Part shown: positions 33,521 through 44,672 of the stretch, piece after piece
Position numbering within the stretch: position 1 is the first letter of the stretch
Layout of the letters: each line of letters begins with the position of its first letter
DNA from: Humulus lupulus
Taxonomy: Eukaryota > Streptophyta > Magnoliopsida > Rosales > Cannabaceae
Assembly: GCF_963169125.1 (NCBI RefSeq)
Contig: NC_084796.1
Span: forward strand, 217,582,448 to 217,646,447
Direction of reading: 5' to 3'
DNA length: 64,000 nt
The notes under the pieces: generated by a model
What the model saw: only the letters and a program-made list of their open reading frames with translations
What the model was told of the DNA's origin: nothing
Databases searched by the model: none
Made by a program: the position numbers and the translations under genes

Positions 33521-33896
33521 GGGCTTCACTTTAAGTCCTACTGGTGGGGCTCTCAGTGTTTCTCGACCCGTGAATAGTTTTCGGCGCGATTTTTTTTATG
33601 ACCGTGTATATTGTAGCTATTTAGAGCATCCTGCAAATTTTAAGAAAATTCCGAATAATTTACAGTACCAAAAATTAGGTTCAAATATGTTACTTTCCAC
33701 GTGCATAAAAAAAATTAATTACGCGTGCAACAACATATTTGAACCTAATTTTCAGTACTGTAAAATAGTCAGAATTTTCTAAAAATTTGCAAGATGCTCT
33801 AAATAGCTACAATATACATAGTCATTAAAAAAATCGTGCTGAAAACTATTCATAAATCGAGAACACTAAGAGTCACACGGATTCCGAGTGGAGCCC
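33521..33896. mobile_element. Foldback MITE-like element upstream of the glycosyltransferase gene
   Basis: The two halves are near-perfect inverted copies of each other. The left arm contains GAATAGTTTTCGGCGCGAT, TATATTGTAGCTATTTAGAG and TTAGGTTCAAATATGTT. The right arm contains AACATATTTGAACCTAA, CTCTAAATAGCTACAATATA and ATCGTGCTGAAAACTATTC. The arms are about 165-180 bp, with a short centre around ACGTGCAT...ACGCGTGC. The outer ends are GGGCTTCACT and its diverged inverse ending GGAGCCC. I found no convincing target site duplication. Long-arm foldback elements of this kind are typical of MITEs derived from DNA transposons; the superfamily is not determined. Confidence 0.8.
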
Positions 33897-34102
33897 ATGT
33901 ATAACAATTCTCCCTCAATTTTATATATAAAAAATAACACAATTTTGCTACTACAAATAAATTGGTTGCCAAGTATTTCTAGGACTAACTTTTAGTGACT
34001 TCAAGCAAGAGCTTTCTGCCCAAGAAAGATTGCAACTTTGGCAGTCAAGACTCAATAAAGGCAACCCTCCTTTCTTTGACTTTTCAACAGTTCATTCTTG
34101 AT

Positions 34103-34108
34103 ATAAGT
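34103..34108 (+). promoter_or_regulatory. Candidate TATA box of the glycosyltransferase gene
   Basis: TATAAG lies 113-118 bases upstream of the ATG, which would give a leader of about 80-90 nt. An alternative TTATATATAA is at 33921-33930, just beyond the foldback element. Transcript data are needed to choose. Confidence 0.35.
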
Positions 34109-34220
34109 GCGAGACTCTACAAAGATATTGACAGTAGCAGTCGGTGCTATTTACATAAATTTGAGAGAGAAACACAGATCTCGTACCAAGATTTTTTTCT
34201 TATTTTCTTTTGAAGTTTCA

Positions 34221-35729
34221 ATGAATTCCCAAGATAAACAGCTTCACTTTCTCATGTTTCCTCTCATGGCACAAGGCCACATGATTCCAATGGTGGACAT
34301 AGCCAGAATGTTGGCTGAACGTGGTGCCAAGATCACCGTAGTCACCACACCAGGCAACGCAGCCCGTTTCGAAAGAGTTCTTGCTCGCACTGCTGAAACT
34401 GGGCTTAGTATCGATCTAATCCAACTGAAGTTTCCTTCAGAAGAAGCAGGATTACCTGAAGGGTGTGAAAATTTTGACATGCTGCCTTCTCTAGATTTAA
34501 TTCCAAAATTCCTCCTTGCAGCCTCAAAGATGCAACAGCCAGCGGAGAAAAGGTTTGAAGAGCTTAAGCTGAGACCAAATTGCATAATATCTGACATGTG
34601 TTTGCCTTGGACAATCAACATTGCTCGACAATTGAACATTCCAAGGATATCTTTCCCTGGAATATGTTGCTTCTGCCTCATATGCTCGCACAAAGTGCAT
34701 AGCTCCAAGGTTCTTGACCATATAAGCTCAGAAAATGAGCGTTTTGTTGTCCCTGACCTGCCTGATCGGATTGAGATGACGAAAGCTCAGATATCAGTTC
34801 CATCAAAAGATTGGAAAGAAGTGGCGGACCAAATGGTAAATGCTGAGATAGGGTCTTATGGAGTGATCGTCAATAGTTTCGAAGAGTTGGAGCCAGCATA
34901 TGTCAGAGACTACAAGAAGATGAGGAACAGTAAAGTTTGGTGTATTGGCCCAGTTTCCTTATGCAACAAAGAAGACATAGATAAGGCTGAAAGAGGTAAC
35001 AAGTCTATTGTTGATGCACATCAGTGTTTGAAGTGGCTTGATTCATGGAAATCAAGTTCTGTCGTTTATGTTTGCTTAGGAAGCGCATGCAATCTAACAT
35101 CCCCACAGTTAATAGAGCTTGGTTTAGGCTTGGAGGCATCAAACAAACCGTTCATTTGGGTTATTAGAGGAGGGACTAGTACTACAGAAGAACTACAGAA
35201 ATGGATCAAAGAAGATGGATTTGAAGAAAGGACAAAGAAAAAAGGGTTGGTCATCTGGGGTTGGGCTCCACAAGTAGTAATCTTATCACACCCTGCTGTT
35301 GGAGCGTTCTTAACTCATTGTGGATGGAATTCAATTCTTGAAGGAGTATGCACCGGGGTTCCTATGGTTACTTGGCCGCTTAGTGGTGATCAGTTTCCTA
35401 ATGAGAAATTGGTTGCACAAGTTTTGAACATAGCTATAACGCTGGGGGTGGAAAAGCCAATGATTTGGGGAGAAGAAGAGAAAGTTGGGGTTCAGGTGAA
35501 GAGGGAAACTGTTAAGAGTGTTTTAGAGGAAGTGTTGGATGGAGGAGAAGAATGCAAGGAAAGAAGAGAAAGAGCTAGAAAGCTTGCGGAGATGGCCAAG
35601 AGAACCGTTGAAGAAGATGGGTCTTCATACAGCAATATGACATTGTTTCTAGAAGAAATTATGCAACTTGGAAGTAGGAGTGATCAACATGAAGTGTATG
35701 GATATGAGAAAGAGATGTGTTATGTTTGA
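34221..35729 (+). CDS. UDP-glycosyltransferase, UGT73-like (GT1 family)
   Basis: An uninterrupted 502-residue frame starts at the first in-frame ATG (MNSQDKQLHFLMFPLMAQG). This matches the usual start and length of plant family-1 glycosyltransferases, and no intron is needed. Residue 20 is the catalytic histidine in MAQGHMIPMVDIAR, and the partner aspartate is probably residue 125 in CIISDMCLPW. The C-terminal PSPG box spans residues 348-391 (WAPQVVILSHPAVGAFLTHC through PLSGDQ). It has the HCGWNS core and a final glutamine (residue 391, codon 35391-35393), which usually goes with UDP-glucose. There is no signal peptide or membrane segment, so the enzyme is presumably cytosolic. The overall sequence resembles UGT73, especially the UGT73C type, which glucosylates hormones, triterpenes or flavonoids. 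The acceptor here is unknown. This is the only intact plant gene in the window. Confidence 0.93.
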   Translation: MNSQDKQLHFLMFPLMAQGHMIPMVDIARMLAERGAKITVVTTPGNAARFERVLARTAETGLSIDLIQLKFPSEEAGLPEGCENFDMLPSLDLIPKFLLAASKMQQPAEKRFEELKLRPNCIISDMCLPWTINIARQLNIPRISFPGICCFCLICSHKVHSSKVLDHISSENERFVVPDLPDRIEMTKAQISVPSKDWKEVADQMVNAEIGSYGVIVNSFEELEPAYVRDYKKMRNSKVWCIGPVSLCNKEDIDKAERGNKSIVDAHQCLKWLDSWKSSSVVYVCLGSACNLTSPQLIELGLGLEASNKPFIWVIRGGTSTTEELQKWIKEDGFEERTKKKGLVIWGWAPQVVILSHPAVGAFLTHCGWNSILEGVCTGVPMVTWPLSGDQFPNEKLVAQVLNIAITLGVEKPMIWGEEEKVGVQVKRETVKSVLEEVLDGGEECKERRERARKLAEMAKRTVEEDGSSYSNMTLFLEEIMQLGSRSDQHEVYGYEKEMCYV

Positions 35730-37704
35730 TATTAGTCATTGACTCACATGAAATCTATTTCATTAGCTAGCACAAGCTTATGTTGTAACAATATTTTTCA
35801 CATATTGATCCTATATATGCTACAGCTACACTAGTATAAATACTACTTTTAAAAGAAATAATGCTTGGAATGGGGAAATTCCTTTAGTTGCCTATCATGC
35901 TGTTGTTTTAGATAGGTCTATTCTTCAGTAACTGTGGTTTGTTCTGCTTTGTTTTCTGGTTTAGTAAAGTATTCCATTTCAAAAAAGAAAGTCCTGAATG
36001 TAAGACACGTGCTTTTATTAATAAGAGCCCGTGAAGAAGTCGAGTTATGATTTAAATGATTTATTTGGATATATCCTTTCTTTGGTTTCTTGTAAAACGA
36101 CTTGTCGTTGGTAGAAATTTGATTTATTGTGATACATATCCTCACTCTTTATCATTAGTATACTGCTTGGTTCTAGAATTACTATAATATGTCATACAAG
36201 CCTTTTTATTAATTAAAAAATTGTAAAATGTAGAGGTATTATAGTAAAAATCATAAGCTTTGAACAAAATGATACAATAACTTAATTTTGGGACAAAATA
36301 AAATTAGTATTAACTTTAATATGATATTGTGACAACATGTACTGCTGTCTTTTTCATTGCTGTAGGTATTATTGCGATGACATGTTACTACTCTAGCTAT
36401 TGTCGCATCTATTTTGATGACAATTATTATAATTAGAGATGTCAATATTACTGTGTGAGGCAGTACACCATGGTGATCCAGCCACAGTGGGGCGATTTTT
36501 TACTCCTTTAAGGTGCGGGGCACATGACAAGATTGGTATTGACTGTCTTGCCTTGATTAGATGTATTTTTATATAATAATATAATTCCCTAATCATTATT
36601 TTTAAAAAGCAGAAACCTAAAATTTATATGTTGTCATAAGGTTTTTTCTCAATTATTTGATGTTTCAATTTAATTATTTAAGAAAATACCAATTTTTTTA
36701 ACATGTTAAAATATTTATTACTTTATATCTTATATTTGGATCTAATGCTATAGATTATTTGAGTATTTATTTATTATGAATATTTTTTTAATATACAAAT
36801 GAAAATTCTAAATGGAGAAACCAATACCCCGATGGGTAACCCAATACCTGACGGGAATTCCCCAAAATTGCCCCACCATAAATTAAGTGGTGAATGGTGC
36901 GGGTGTTGTGATTAATGCCCTTCAAAGCATATGTTTTGAACAATATTTTATAAAATAAATAATTGAAATGAATTTTTGCATATATTGTTTGTTTATTTTT
37001 ACTATTAGAATAAATAAGAAAATTCTCAAATTCGTTATTGTGACTATAATCTTATATTGGTACGAGAAGATTAAGAATGTAGGGAATGAATTTAAACAAT
37101 TCTTAGTAAAAAAAAGTTATATGGAATCTTTGGATCAAATAATGTAAGTACGGTTCACTAGTATTATGAATACATGTAATCTAGATCTGAATTATTGATG
37201 TAGTATGACATCTTAGTGGAGGTACTCTGTATAAAGTGGTTATACATGAACGAGACCCGATATGTTATTAATACTTAAATAATATCGTTTACTTTATAAG
37301 TATTAATTAAACATATAAATAAGATGATCATATACAAATTGATCTTAATCCTGAAGTTATTATGAACTCTTGTTTATGTCATATGAGTTCTTTGATTTAC
37401 TTGTTATGGTTTGTCAGAATGATCAGGCTGAAAACTTTTGTTTTAGAAACTTATTGATGTAAATGGATGGGGACAAAATATACATATATGTAATCTATAC
37501 CTTTCTGAGAGGAATTGAATAGTGGTTGTCTTAAGGGTTGACTTTTGGAACTGAAATGTTATTGAGCTCAAATTCATAAATTAATTTATGAATTAACCTT
37601 CACTAGTATAGTTAATGGTACTTAAGAAAACAATATATAATTAAAGAGGTTAAACGGTGATCAATTCTTACTTTAATTATGAACTATTAATAAATGATTG
37701 AATT
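35730..37704. other. Intergenic DNA downstream of the glycosyltransferase
   Basis: No gene is seen. At 36460-36530 and 36820-36890 there are G/C-box fragments (TGGGGCGATTTTTTAC, CCCGATGGGTAACCC, GACGGGAATTCCCC) of a kind that recurs in degraded plant transposons. From about 37000 to 37700 the sequence resembles eroded copia-type LTR text (for example GACATCTTAGTGGAGGTAC), but no ends can be defined. The last five bases, GTATG, border the copia-2 LTR. Confidence 0.5.
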
Positions 37705-37709
37705 GTATG

Positions 37710-38756
37710 TGAAATTCTTTTTTTTTATGATTCCAACTGAATTTAGTAAACAATTTAATTAATGTGGAACTGTTAAACAATTGTTTGATCAGACAGATAT
37801 TCTGATATATCAGGACAGAATGCTGATAGACCAAAATATACAAACAGATAGTAAATAAACTTAAAGTAACGTGACACAAGAAGTTTTTTACGTGGTTCAG
37901 AAAACCATGTCCACGGGGCCATGTCCAGAGATAAAAATCAATTAGTAAAGTCTCAAGAATATAAAAAGCAATTGACTTATATAAGTTTAGACTCCCTCTA
38001 AATCTTTGTCGCAACCTTGAAGTACTACACTTTAATATTCTGATTTTGATAAACACTAAGAGGACGAAATCCCTTCTAATCTTGATGAGTGCTTACTTCT
38101 TCCCGAAGTAAGTCTTGTGAAAATCTTCTCCCGAAGACTTGTATGTCACGGTCACAAGCTTTATGACCTGTTTAAGAATAAACAACACAAAGCACAAACA
38201 AAAAAAAGAGATAATAGAACAAGAACTACTCATTACAAATAAAATAACTCTTCAAAAGCATAAAACATTAGAATGGTGAAGAGGTAAGGATGGCTGCTGC
38301 TTAGGTCTAGTATTTATAGAGTTTAGAAACCCCTAAGTCAACCAATATCGTTTATGGCCCAAATCAGACCAAATCGGGAAGTTTTTTTATTGATTGCAGG
38401 ATTTTCTAGATGAGACAGACAAACATTCTGTAGCATCAGGAAATGGACGAACCTGGTCTTAAAACCCAGCCAGGTTCATTTCGAAGTTTCCTTTCTTGGG
38501 CATCAAGACACACTCAGTTTCTTCTTTTAAATAGACTAGAATCGATCAAAATATTTAGAGAATAATCCTATAAAAAGTCCTTAAAATAGACAAGTTACCA
38601 TAAACAAATTAGTAAACTTGACTAAGAATAAAGTGTACTTTAATATAGATAATTATTCTTACAAAAAAGAGGCACTTACCAAAAATACCATTTCAAAAAT
38701 ACCAAACAATAAAATATATTTATTATAAAAAGATTAGTTAATTTTAAGATTTTACA
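37710..38756 (-). repeat. 3' LTR of copia-2
   Basis: 1,047 bp, TGAAATTC...GATTTTACA on the plus strand, matching the start of the other LTR at 61275 (TGAAATTCTGTTTTTAATG) and further to CCAGAGATAAAA. The flanking GTATG (37705-37709) would be the target site copy. The partner lies beyond the window. Confidence 0.88.
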
Positions 38757-39012
38757 ATCTCCCCCTTTGGAAACCTTTTAGACAAAATAAATTTGATCAA
38801 TAAGAACACAAAAAACCTACAGCAAACACTTTGTCAGAAAAATATAAGTTCCTAAGAACTCCCCCTGCAAAAAAGCATACTGACAAAGATAAAACATGTC
38901 AACTTTTTGGAAAAAGTTGAACAAGACATGAACACAAAACTCCCTCTGAAAATAAGGTCTAGAGTTGTACACAAAAAATATAAAAATAAAAACCATCCAA
39001 CTACTCCCCCTT
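38757..39012 (-). promoter_or_regulatory. Polypurine tract and three upstream look-alikes (copia-2)
   Basis: Directly beside the LTR, ATCTCCCCCTTTGG (38757-38770; CCAAAGGGGGAGAT on the minus strand) is the polypurine tract. Similar tracts occur at 38858-38867 (ACTCCCCCTG), 38939-38947 (ACTCCCTCT) and 39003-39010 (ACTCCCCC). The sequence between them is non-coding. Confidence 0.75.
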
Positions 39013-39299
39013 TTTGTCTATCAAGTAGCCAAAGTAACGAAAAACGAAAATAAAAAACAATGAACATGTTCTTTGGACAAACTGAAACAAGATAGAAATG
39101 GAAAAACAAGAGAAAATAGAAACTAGACACCCTTGGCTAAGGCAGTCAGCTGAGCAAGGATTGCTTGTTGAGTGGCCTCCAATGTTCCAAGTCAATTTTT
39201 GTACCATGGTAAGATCAGTCTTGACAGTGAGAATTTCTGATGTCTCAGGACCAACACTGGATGGATCAGCAGCAGTGGTAGTGGAGACAAAAGGAATCG

Positions 39300-40850
39300 C
39301 CATAGCCTTGGACTTCTTCGAGGTGTGATCTTTCCCTTCAAATGGCTTGAATGTGGGACTAGGAGGAGGAACCTCAACAGACTCAGTTGGCAGCATAACA
39401 TATTTTTGTGATGAAAGAATATTAAAGATAAGTTGAGGAAATAATAAGTTGACGCCCTTCTTTTTTGCCTTCCTTGGAGAAAAATTTTGGTCCAAAATTA
39501 AGGAAGGAAGATCTATCTGAGCACCATAACCAATCTTAAACCCTTAGAATGCCAACTCTTGAGACACAACAACTGGATTAGATGAGGCATTCAATTGGAT
39601 AGAGCAAAACACATAAGCACAACATAGGTATATGTAAGATCAGTAATGGAGAGTTATGTGTTAGGATTCCATGATATATTTTGTCCTACCAGCTCCGAAA
39701 GGACTAAGTCCTTATCAAATTCAAGGGTATTCGAAATAACACCAATATGCAAGTTTAGGGCAGTAGCAATATCTTTAACTATAAAAGAAAACCAATGACC
39801 CTCGAACATACACTTTGTCATACATAAAGGAATTATGATTAAGAAAATCATAAGTAATGTTAGCATAAAATTACTTGACAACCCGATCAACATACCCAAT
39901 ATAGCCCTGTAAAGAATCTAACCACTCTCTTTCTTGCAAAATACCAATCACCCCAAATACCCTATGAGCAGCAAGATCAAAATTATTTTCACAAATAACC
40001 TTACGATTAGCATAATAAACCATATCCCATTCATGATCATTATAACAGAAATGATGAGAATGAGGAACAAAAGATGAACCTGAATCAATGTTTTTTGTTA
40101 GAACCTTGCGAGCAAATGGACTAGGAAAAGTCGTTGGCTTCTTTCCCTTGGATTCGGAAGGTAGAGGTTCAGAGACATGGTTAGAGGGCTCAGATGGAGT
40201 TTTAGATGCATCAGAATCGTCCTCTGATTCAACAACCCTTTCTCTAGAGGTAATCAGATCTTCAAGTTCTGGGTAAGATTCTGGCCTTTTGGTGCTTTCA
40301 AAACTGGAGTAGTCAGAAGGATCGGTTGCTTCACCAGAAGGATCTTTAGAAGGATTAGCCTCAAAGGAAGAACATGCAGGTGGAATGATTTTGAGTTTCT
40401 TCGCTGGAGGAGATTTCTTTGTAGGAGACGCTTTTCCATGTTTCCCCCCTTTTTTTACTATTGTCGTTGAACTAGAAGCAGAGTATTAGGAGCGAGTTCG
40501 AGAAGTAGGTGACATACCTGAAATGGGTTGTGCAGCACCAATAGAGGCTTTTGATTTTGTAGACCTAACTTTTGATGGTTTAGGATTTGCAGCATGAGTC
40601 TCGATTTCAACATGAAGGGTTCTAGTAGGCACCACCTCTTCAGATGGTGGTGCAGACATATCCATTAGAGCAGGAGACAAAGATGGAAGCACCAAGGGCG
40701 AGGCTGTGGACACAAGAAATGTATGTTTGCGAGCCCTAGTCTTAACAGAGGACTTCAAAGTAGACCCTGAAGCCACCGGAGGCGAAGTTGATGGGCAAAG
40801 CCACTCGCAGTAGCAATAGTTGGTCTGGGAGTTCCGGTGGTCTTGGTTCG
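39300..40850 (-). pseudogene. Copia-2 extra 3' ORF (env-like position)
   Basis: Between pol and the 3' LTR the minus strand encodes a broken protein. Its N-terminal half is rich in Ser, Pro, Thr and Lys (ARTKTTGTPRPTIAT near 40850; KASIGAAQPISGMSPTSRTR). An acidic Ser-rich stretch follows, then a more globular half (HHFCYNDHEWDMVYYANRKV, VFGVIGILQEREWLDSLQGY, ANITYDFLNHNSFMYDKVY). The region resembles the extra ORF of SIRE/Maximus elements, sometimes called env-like, and the 'putative plant transposon protein' family. The normal start codon appears as ATA. At least two stops occur (near 40484 and 39884). A hydrophobic stretch upstream of 40900 is probably leader sequence rather than a signal peptide. 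Function is unknown. Confidence 0.65.
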
Positions 40851-40989
40851 AGCTATGGGTTCCTGCACACTTAGACAACTGAGAGAGAACACAAGCAGAA
40901 AACAAGAGAAAAAAAAAGGAAAGTGTGAGAGTGGAAGAGTGATCGTGGGAGTTGAGGTCAAACGTGGGATATAGGCATAACAAAATGGG

Positions 40990-41999
40990 TAATTAGCCAT
41001 TTTTGACTATGAGAGGAAAAAAAAAAAAGCAACTTTTGTCTTAATTGTGACCAAACCAAAAATGACAACAAATATATTTATTTAAAGAAATTTTCAAACT
41101 GTCATTTTTCTTCACACATAACACAATTAATAATTAGACAACCTTAACTTTAGAGAGAAAGATGACAAAAATAACACAAAATCATATTGGACAAAAAAAA
41201 ATTAATAAGCAACGAAATTCAATATACCCCACGAGATTCAATTGGTTTACTCTTCAAAAAATTTTAATTTTCTATATTTTTTTTTATATATTTTTTTATT
41301 TAATAAATGACCAAAACATATCCTTCTGTTATTATAAAAAAATATGAAACCTGAAAAACAATAACCAACCAATACAAAAAGTAAGTGAGTACTGATAATG
41401 TTGGAAAAATTATTTGATCTATATAACATGCTTGAGAGTGTTGGAACAAAAATAAATTTTTCTAGAGCACAAAGTATTTTTAGGAAAAACATTAACATAG
41501 AGGATGAGACTTATACTATTTTACTTTTTCTTCATACTGAACAGGTATTTATGTGTGAAGTGTAAACATAGGGTCATGGCCCATGTTGGCAATTTAAGCC
41601 TTTTTCTATAGTACCCAAAGGAGACGCTGTCAGACTACACTAGTGGTAGCCCTATTCAATGGTAGCGTGTCCTCTGCATAGGTATAATTACATAGTCTTA
41701 ACTTACTCAAAGCTGGCTTTCACACACTGGCATAGGTAGCTTTATTCTCACAGAGGAACCTGAAACTGAAGAAGATTTGTTAATTAAGCTCAATGCCCTC
41801 TTAGTAGGAATTTTTCCCAAAAATAAATTGTGAAGAAATTTTTATTTTGAAACCAATAAACTTAGCATGCCATATATCAAAAATAATTAATCTAACAGAA
41901 AGTACTCACAATTTTTTTGAAATTGTTTGAGAACCGTTTAAAGAAAACACATAAAAGATAAAAAACTGGGATGGTCATGAGAAAATAAATAATTACATA
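40990..41999 (-). other. Copia-2 spacer between pol and the 3' ORF
   Basis: AT-rich non-coding stretch. The part at 41560-41760 (CTACACTAGTGGTAGCC, AGCTGGCTTTCACACACTGG) is more balanced and looks like structured untranslated element sequence. No gene is seen. Confidence 0.5.
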
Positions 42000-42833
42000 C
42001 TAAAAACCCCCCAAGGATTTCCTAAGGGAATCAAACCTAATTGAATCAAGAGACTTAGTGAAAATAGCAGCAATTTACTTGTCTGTTTCAATGTATTCCA
42101 AGATTAGTGTCTTATTTTCAACAAGCTCTCTAATGAAATTGTGTCTAATATTAATGTGTTTTGTGTGTGAATGTTGGATATGATTTTTAGAAAATATTTA
42201 TTGCACTGGTATTGTCACAAAAAATGGTTAAAGTATCCAATTCAAACCCATAGTCAGACATCATTTGTTTCATCCATAATAGTTGAGTACAACAACTGCC
42301 AGCAACAATGTACTTGACCTCAGCTGTAGAAAGAGATATAGAATTATGCTTTTTACTATGCCATGATACCAAGTTGTTCCCTAGATAGAAACACCCTCCA
42401 CTTGTGCTTTTCCTGTCATTAGCATTACAATTGGCATCACTAAAACACACAAGATTAGAATTTTTTTCTTCAGAGTACCAAATCTCATATTTTAGAGTAC
42501 TGTGAACATATCTAATAATTCTTTTTACAGCAGTCACATGTGACTCCATGAGACTTCCTTGGTACCTTGCACACACCCCAACACTATAACATACAGCAGA
42601 ACGACTAGCAGTGAGATACAACAGACTGCCAATCATACTGCGGTATAAAGTGGGATCTACCTTAACTTCATTCTCATCTTTTGTTAATTTAACTTTTGTT
42701 CCCGGGATGTTTCGCAGTATCAAGTCCAAACTTTTTCACTAAGTTTTTGGCATACTTACTTTGAGATATGAACGTACCATCTTCTAATTGTTTAACCTGC
42801 AAACCTAAAAAATAGGTTAATTCACCCACCATA
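42000..42833 (-). pseudogene. Copia-2 reverse transcriptase C-terminus and RNase H
   Basis: From the LTR junction on the minus strand the frame resumes with VGELTYFLGLQVKQLEDG, AKNLVKKFGL and LYRSMIGSLLYLTASRSAVC. RNase H follows with VCFSDANCNANDRKSTSGGC (first aspartate), SLSTAEVKYIVAGSC (glutamate; the usual AEAEY reads AEVKY) and LTIFCDNTSAINIF (aspartate). The C-terminal tail HNFIRELVENKTLILEYIET, a TAA, then AAIFTKSLDSIRFDSLRKSL reaches the TAG stop at 42000-42002. A stop after NIF near 42187 and the internal TAA show decay. RNase H would remove template RNA. Confidence 0.88.
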
Positions 42834-44672
42834 TGTTAGGGTTTTATGCCCTAATTAAAACTAAATTTTTTTGTAGTCTCATTTATTATCAATAAAAGAA
42901 TAGAAATCATTTTTTGACTTGGTTAATCACTTTGCTCACATGTTTTATTTTCATGATTATTTGTTTAATATAAACTTCTATTAAATCTCGAGCTTATAGC
43001 TAATTGTATTTATAGTGACGTAATCACAGTGGAATATAAATATGACTATATGTTCAAAAATAAGTTAGTCCTAAGATTAGTCAGTGCACATGATTTACAC
43101 TGAGTTGCCAATCTACGATATGATCTACTTACACTTTGTAGTGTTATGTTCTTTCCAAAATATTAGCAAAGTAGATAAGATCGGATGTATTTGTTACATC
43201 GGACTGGACCAATATTGACAGTTGATAGGATAAGTAAACATACCGTTATTATCTATTCTAGTCATATCATATAGTTGACCATAGGTCAATTCAATCTCAA
43301 TTCTGAGTGGTTAGTATTCTAAATGATTGTATTATTTGAGTTCTATGACTTGTTCGTTATCAGCTTACCCTACGGACTAGCCCATACTTACACTTGGGAA
43401 CTCGGTAGTATTATTGAGTGGGAGTGTTAATCAAGGATATGAACATCTATAGCTTCTGATGAAGAAGTGAAAGGATGATTTCCTTTTAGTTTGGTTCAAG
43501 GTGTAAAATGATAGATATCTCATTTCAGTAATTAATATTAGTTTATTGAAAGATCATTTACAAGGAACTAAGTGTTTTAAGGATAAAATACAATGAGGGG
43601 GTAAAACGATATTTTAGTCCCGTCTCATTGTAGACCATCCATAGAGGATTGAGTGAAAATTATGGTTGTAACAATGGATAATTAATAGTGTATCTATATA
43701 TGTTATAGAATGTTCTATGAATTCAAGAGTGCAATTCTGAGTCTTTAGTGGAGTCACGAGGAATTAATAAGTTAGTAAATTTATTTGTTAGATTATGATA
43801 ACTTATTGGAGCTTGATTTCATAGGCCCATGGTCCCCACTGTACCTTGGATAAAATCATTTAGATAGTCTCAATTAATTTATTTAATTATCAATTAGAAT
43901 TATCAAAGTTGATCATGTCAATTTTGCATAGTTTCACAGAGTTATGCAATTTAGAGAAGAAAAGAGAAATTAGGGCAGATTTATTTATTAAGATAAAGTG
44001 ATATCTAAATTAATAAATAAGTTTAAATCAAGGTTAAAATTATAAATAATTAATTTTATAAAGGATTTAAACAATTATTTAATCAATAGAAAATAATATT
44101 GGCATTGATTTTAAGTCCAACGAGCTTATAATCAAATGAGAAATTTCATGGGCCTAAAGCCCATGATAATTTTGACCTAGGGCTGTTAATTAGCTATTAT
44201 TTTATTGATTTTTTAATTAAATAAAAAACCTAAATAAGTATATAAATGGAATGTTAAGTGAGAGTTGAAATCAAATGGAAAACACTGGTTTTCTGATAGG
44301 TTTTAGATTCTCTCTAAACATAAGTCTTTTTCTAAGCCTTATTATTCTTTTCTCATCTTCTCTCTGTATCTATCTCATGTGTTAAGAATTGTCCACACTA
44401 TTCTAGGTGATTCTAAGGATACTTTGGAAGACTATGAAGAAAATCGAAGATCGGTTCAGTTTCTTGGCAATACTCTGCGACATATAGGATACAACGGTTA
44501 GAGAAACTGAAGGAATGACTCTTTCATTCCGCTGCGTATAATGTAAGTATTCTTATCATTATTTCTCTTTGAATTAAATTTTAGAAACATGTTCTACGTT
44601 ATCTCATATTAATTTGTTTAATATTAGATCTACATGAAAATAAATAAAGATCCTGTATAAGTTTTCCCAACA
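42834..44672 (+). mobile_element. Solo LTR of the copia-1 family, complete (1,839 bp)
   Basis: TGTTAGGGTTTTATGCCC...GTTTTCCCAACA, flanked by perfect CCATA duplications (42829-42833 and 44673-44677). It interrupts the copia-2 reverse transcriptase between KFEMSM and VGELTYF, with the frame resuming exactly. A TATATAAATGG box lies at about 44237. Its sense strand is plus, opposite to both copia elements. It supplies the full LTR sequence against which the truncated copia-1 LTR at 22727 can be measured. Confidence 0.95.

Noticed and set aside
34107..34220. Upstream extension of the glycosyltransferase frame by 38 codons
   Set aside because: It lacks an ATG and family members start at the MxxxxxLHF-type N-terminus, so 34221 is the start.
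40755..41000. Secreted or membrane protein start (hydrophobic stretch upstream of the copia-2 3' ORF)
   Set aside because: The conserved start of the ORF family lies further downstream (ARTKTTG...), so the hydrophobic text is probably leader translated in frame by chance.
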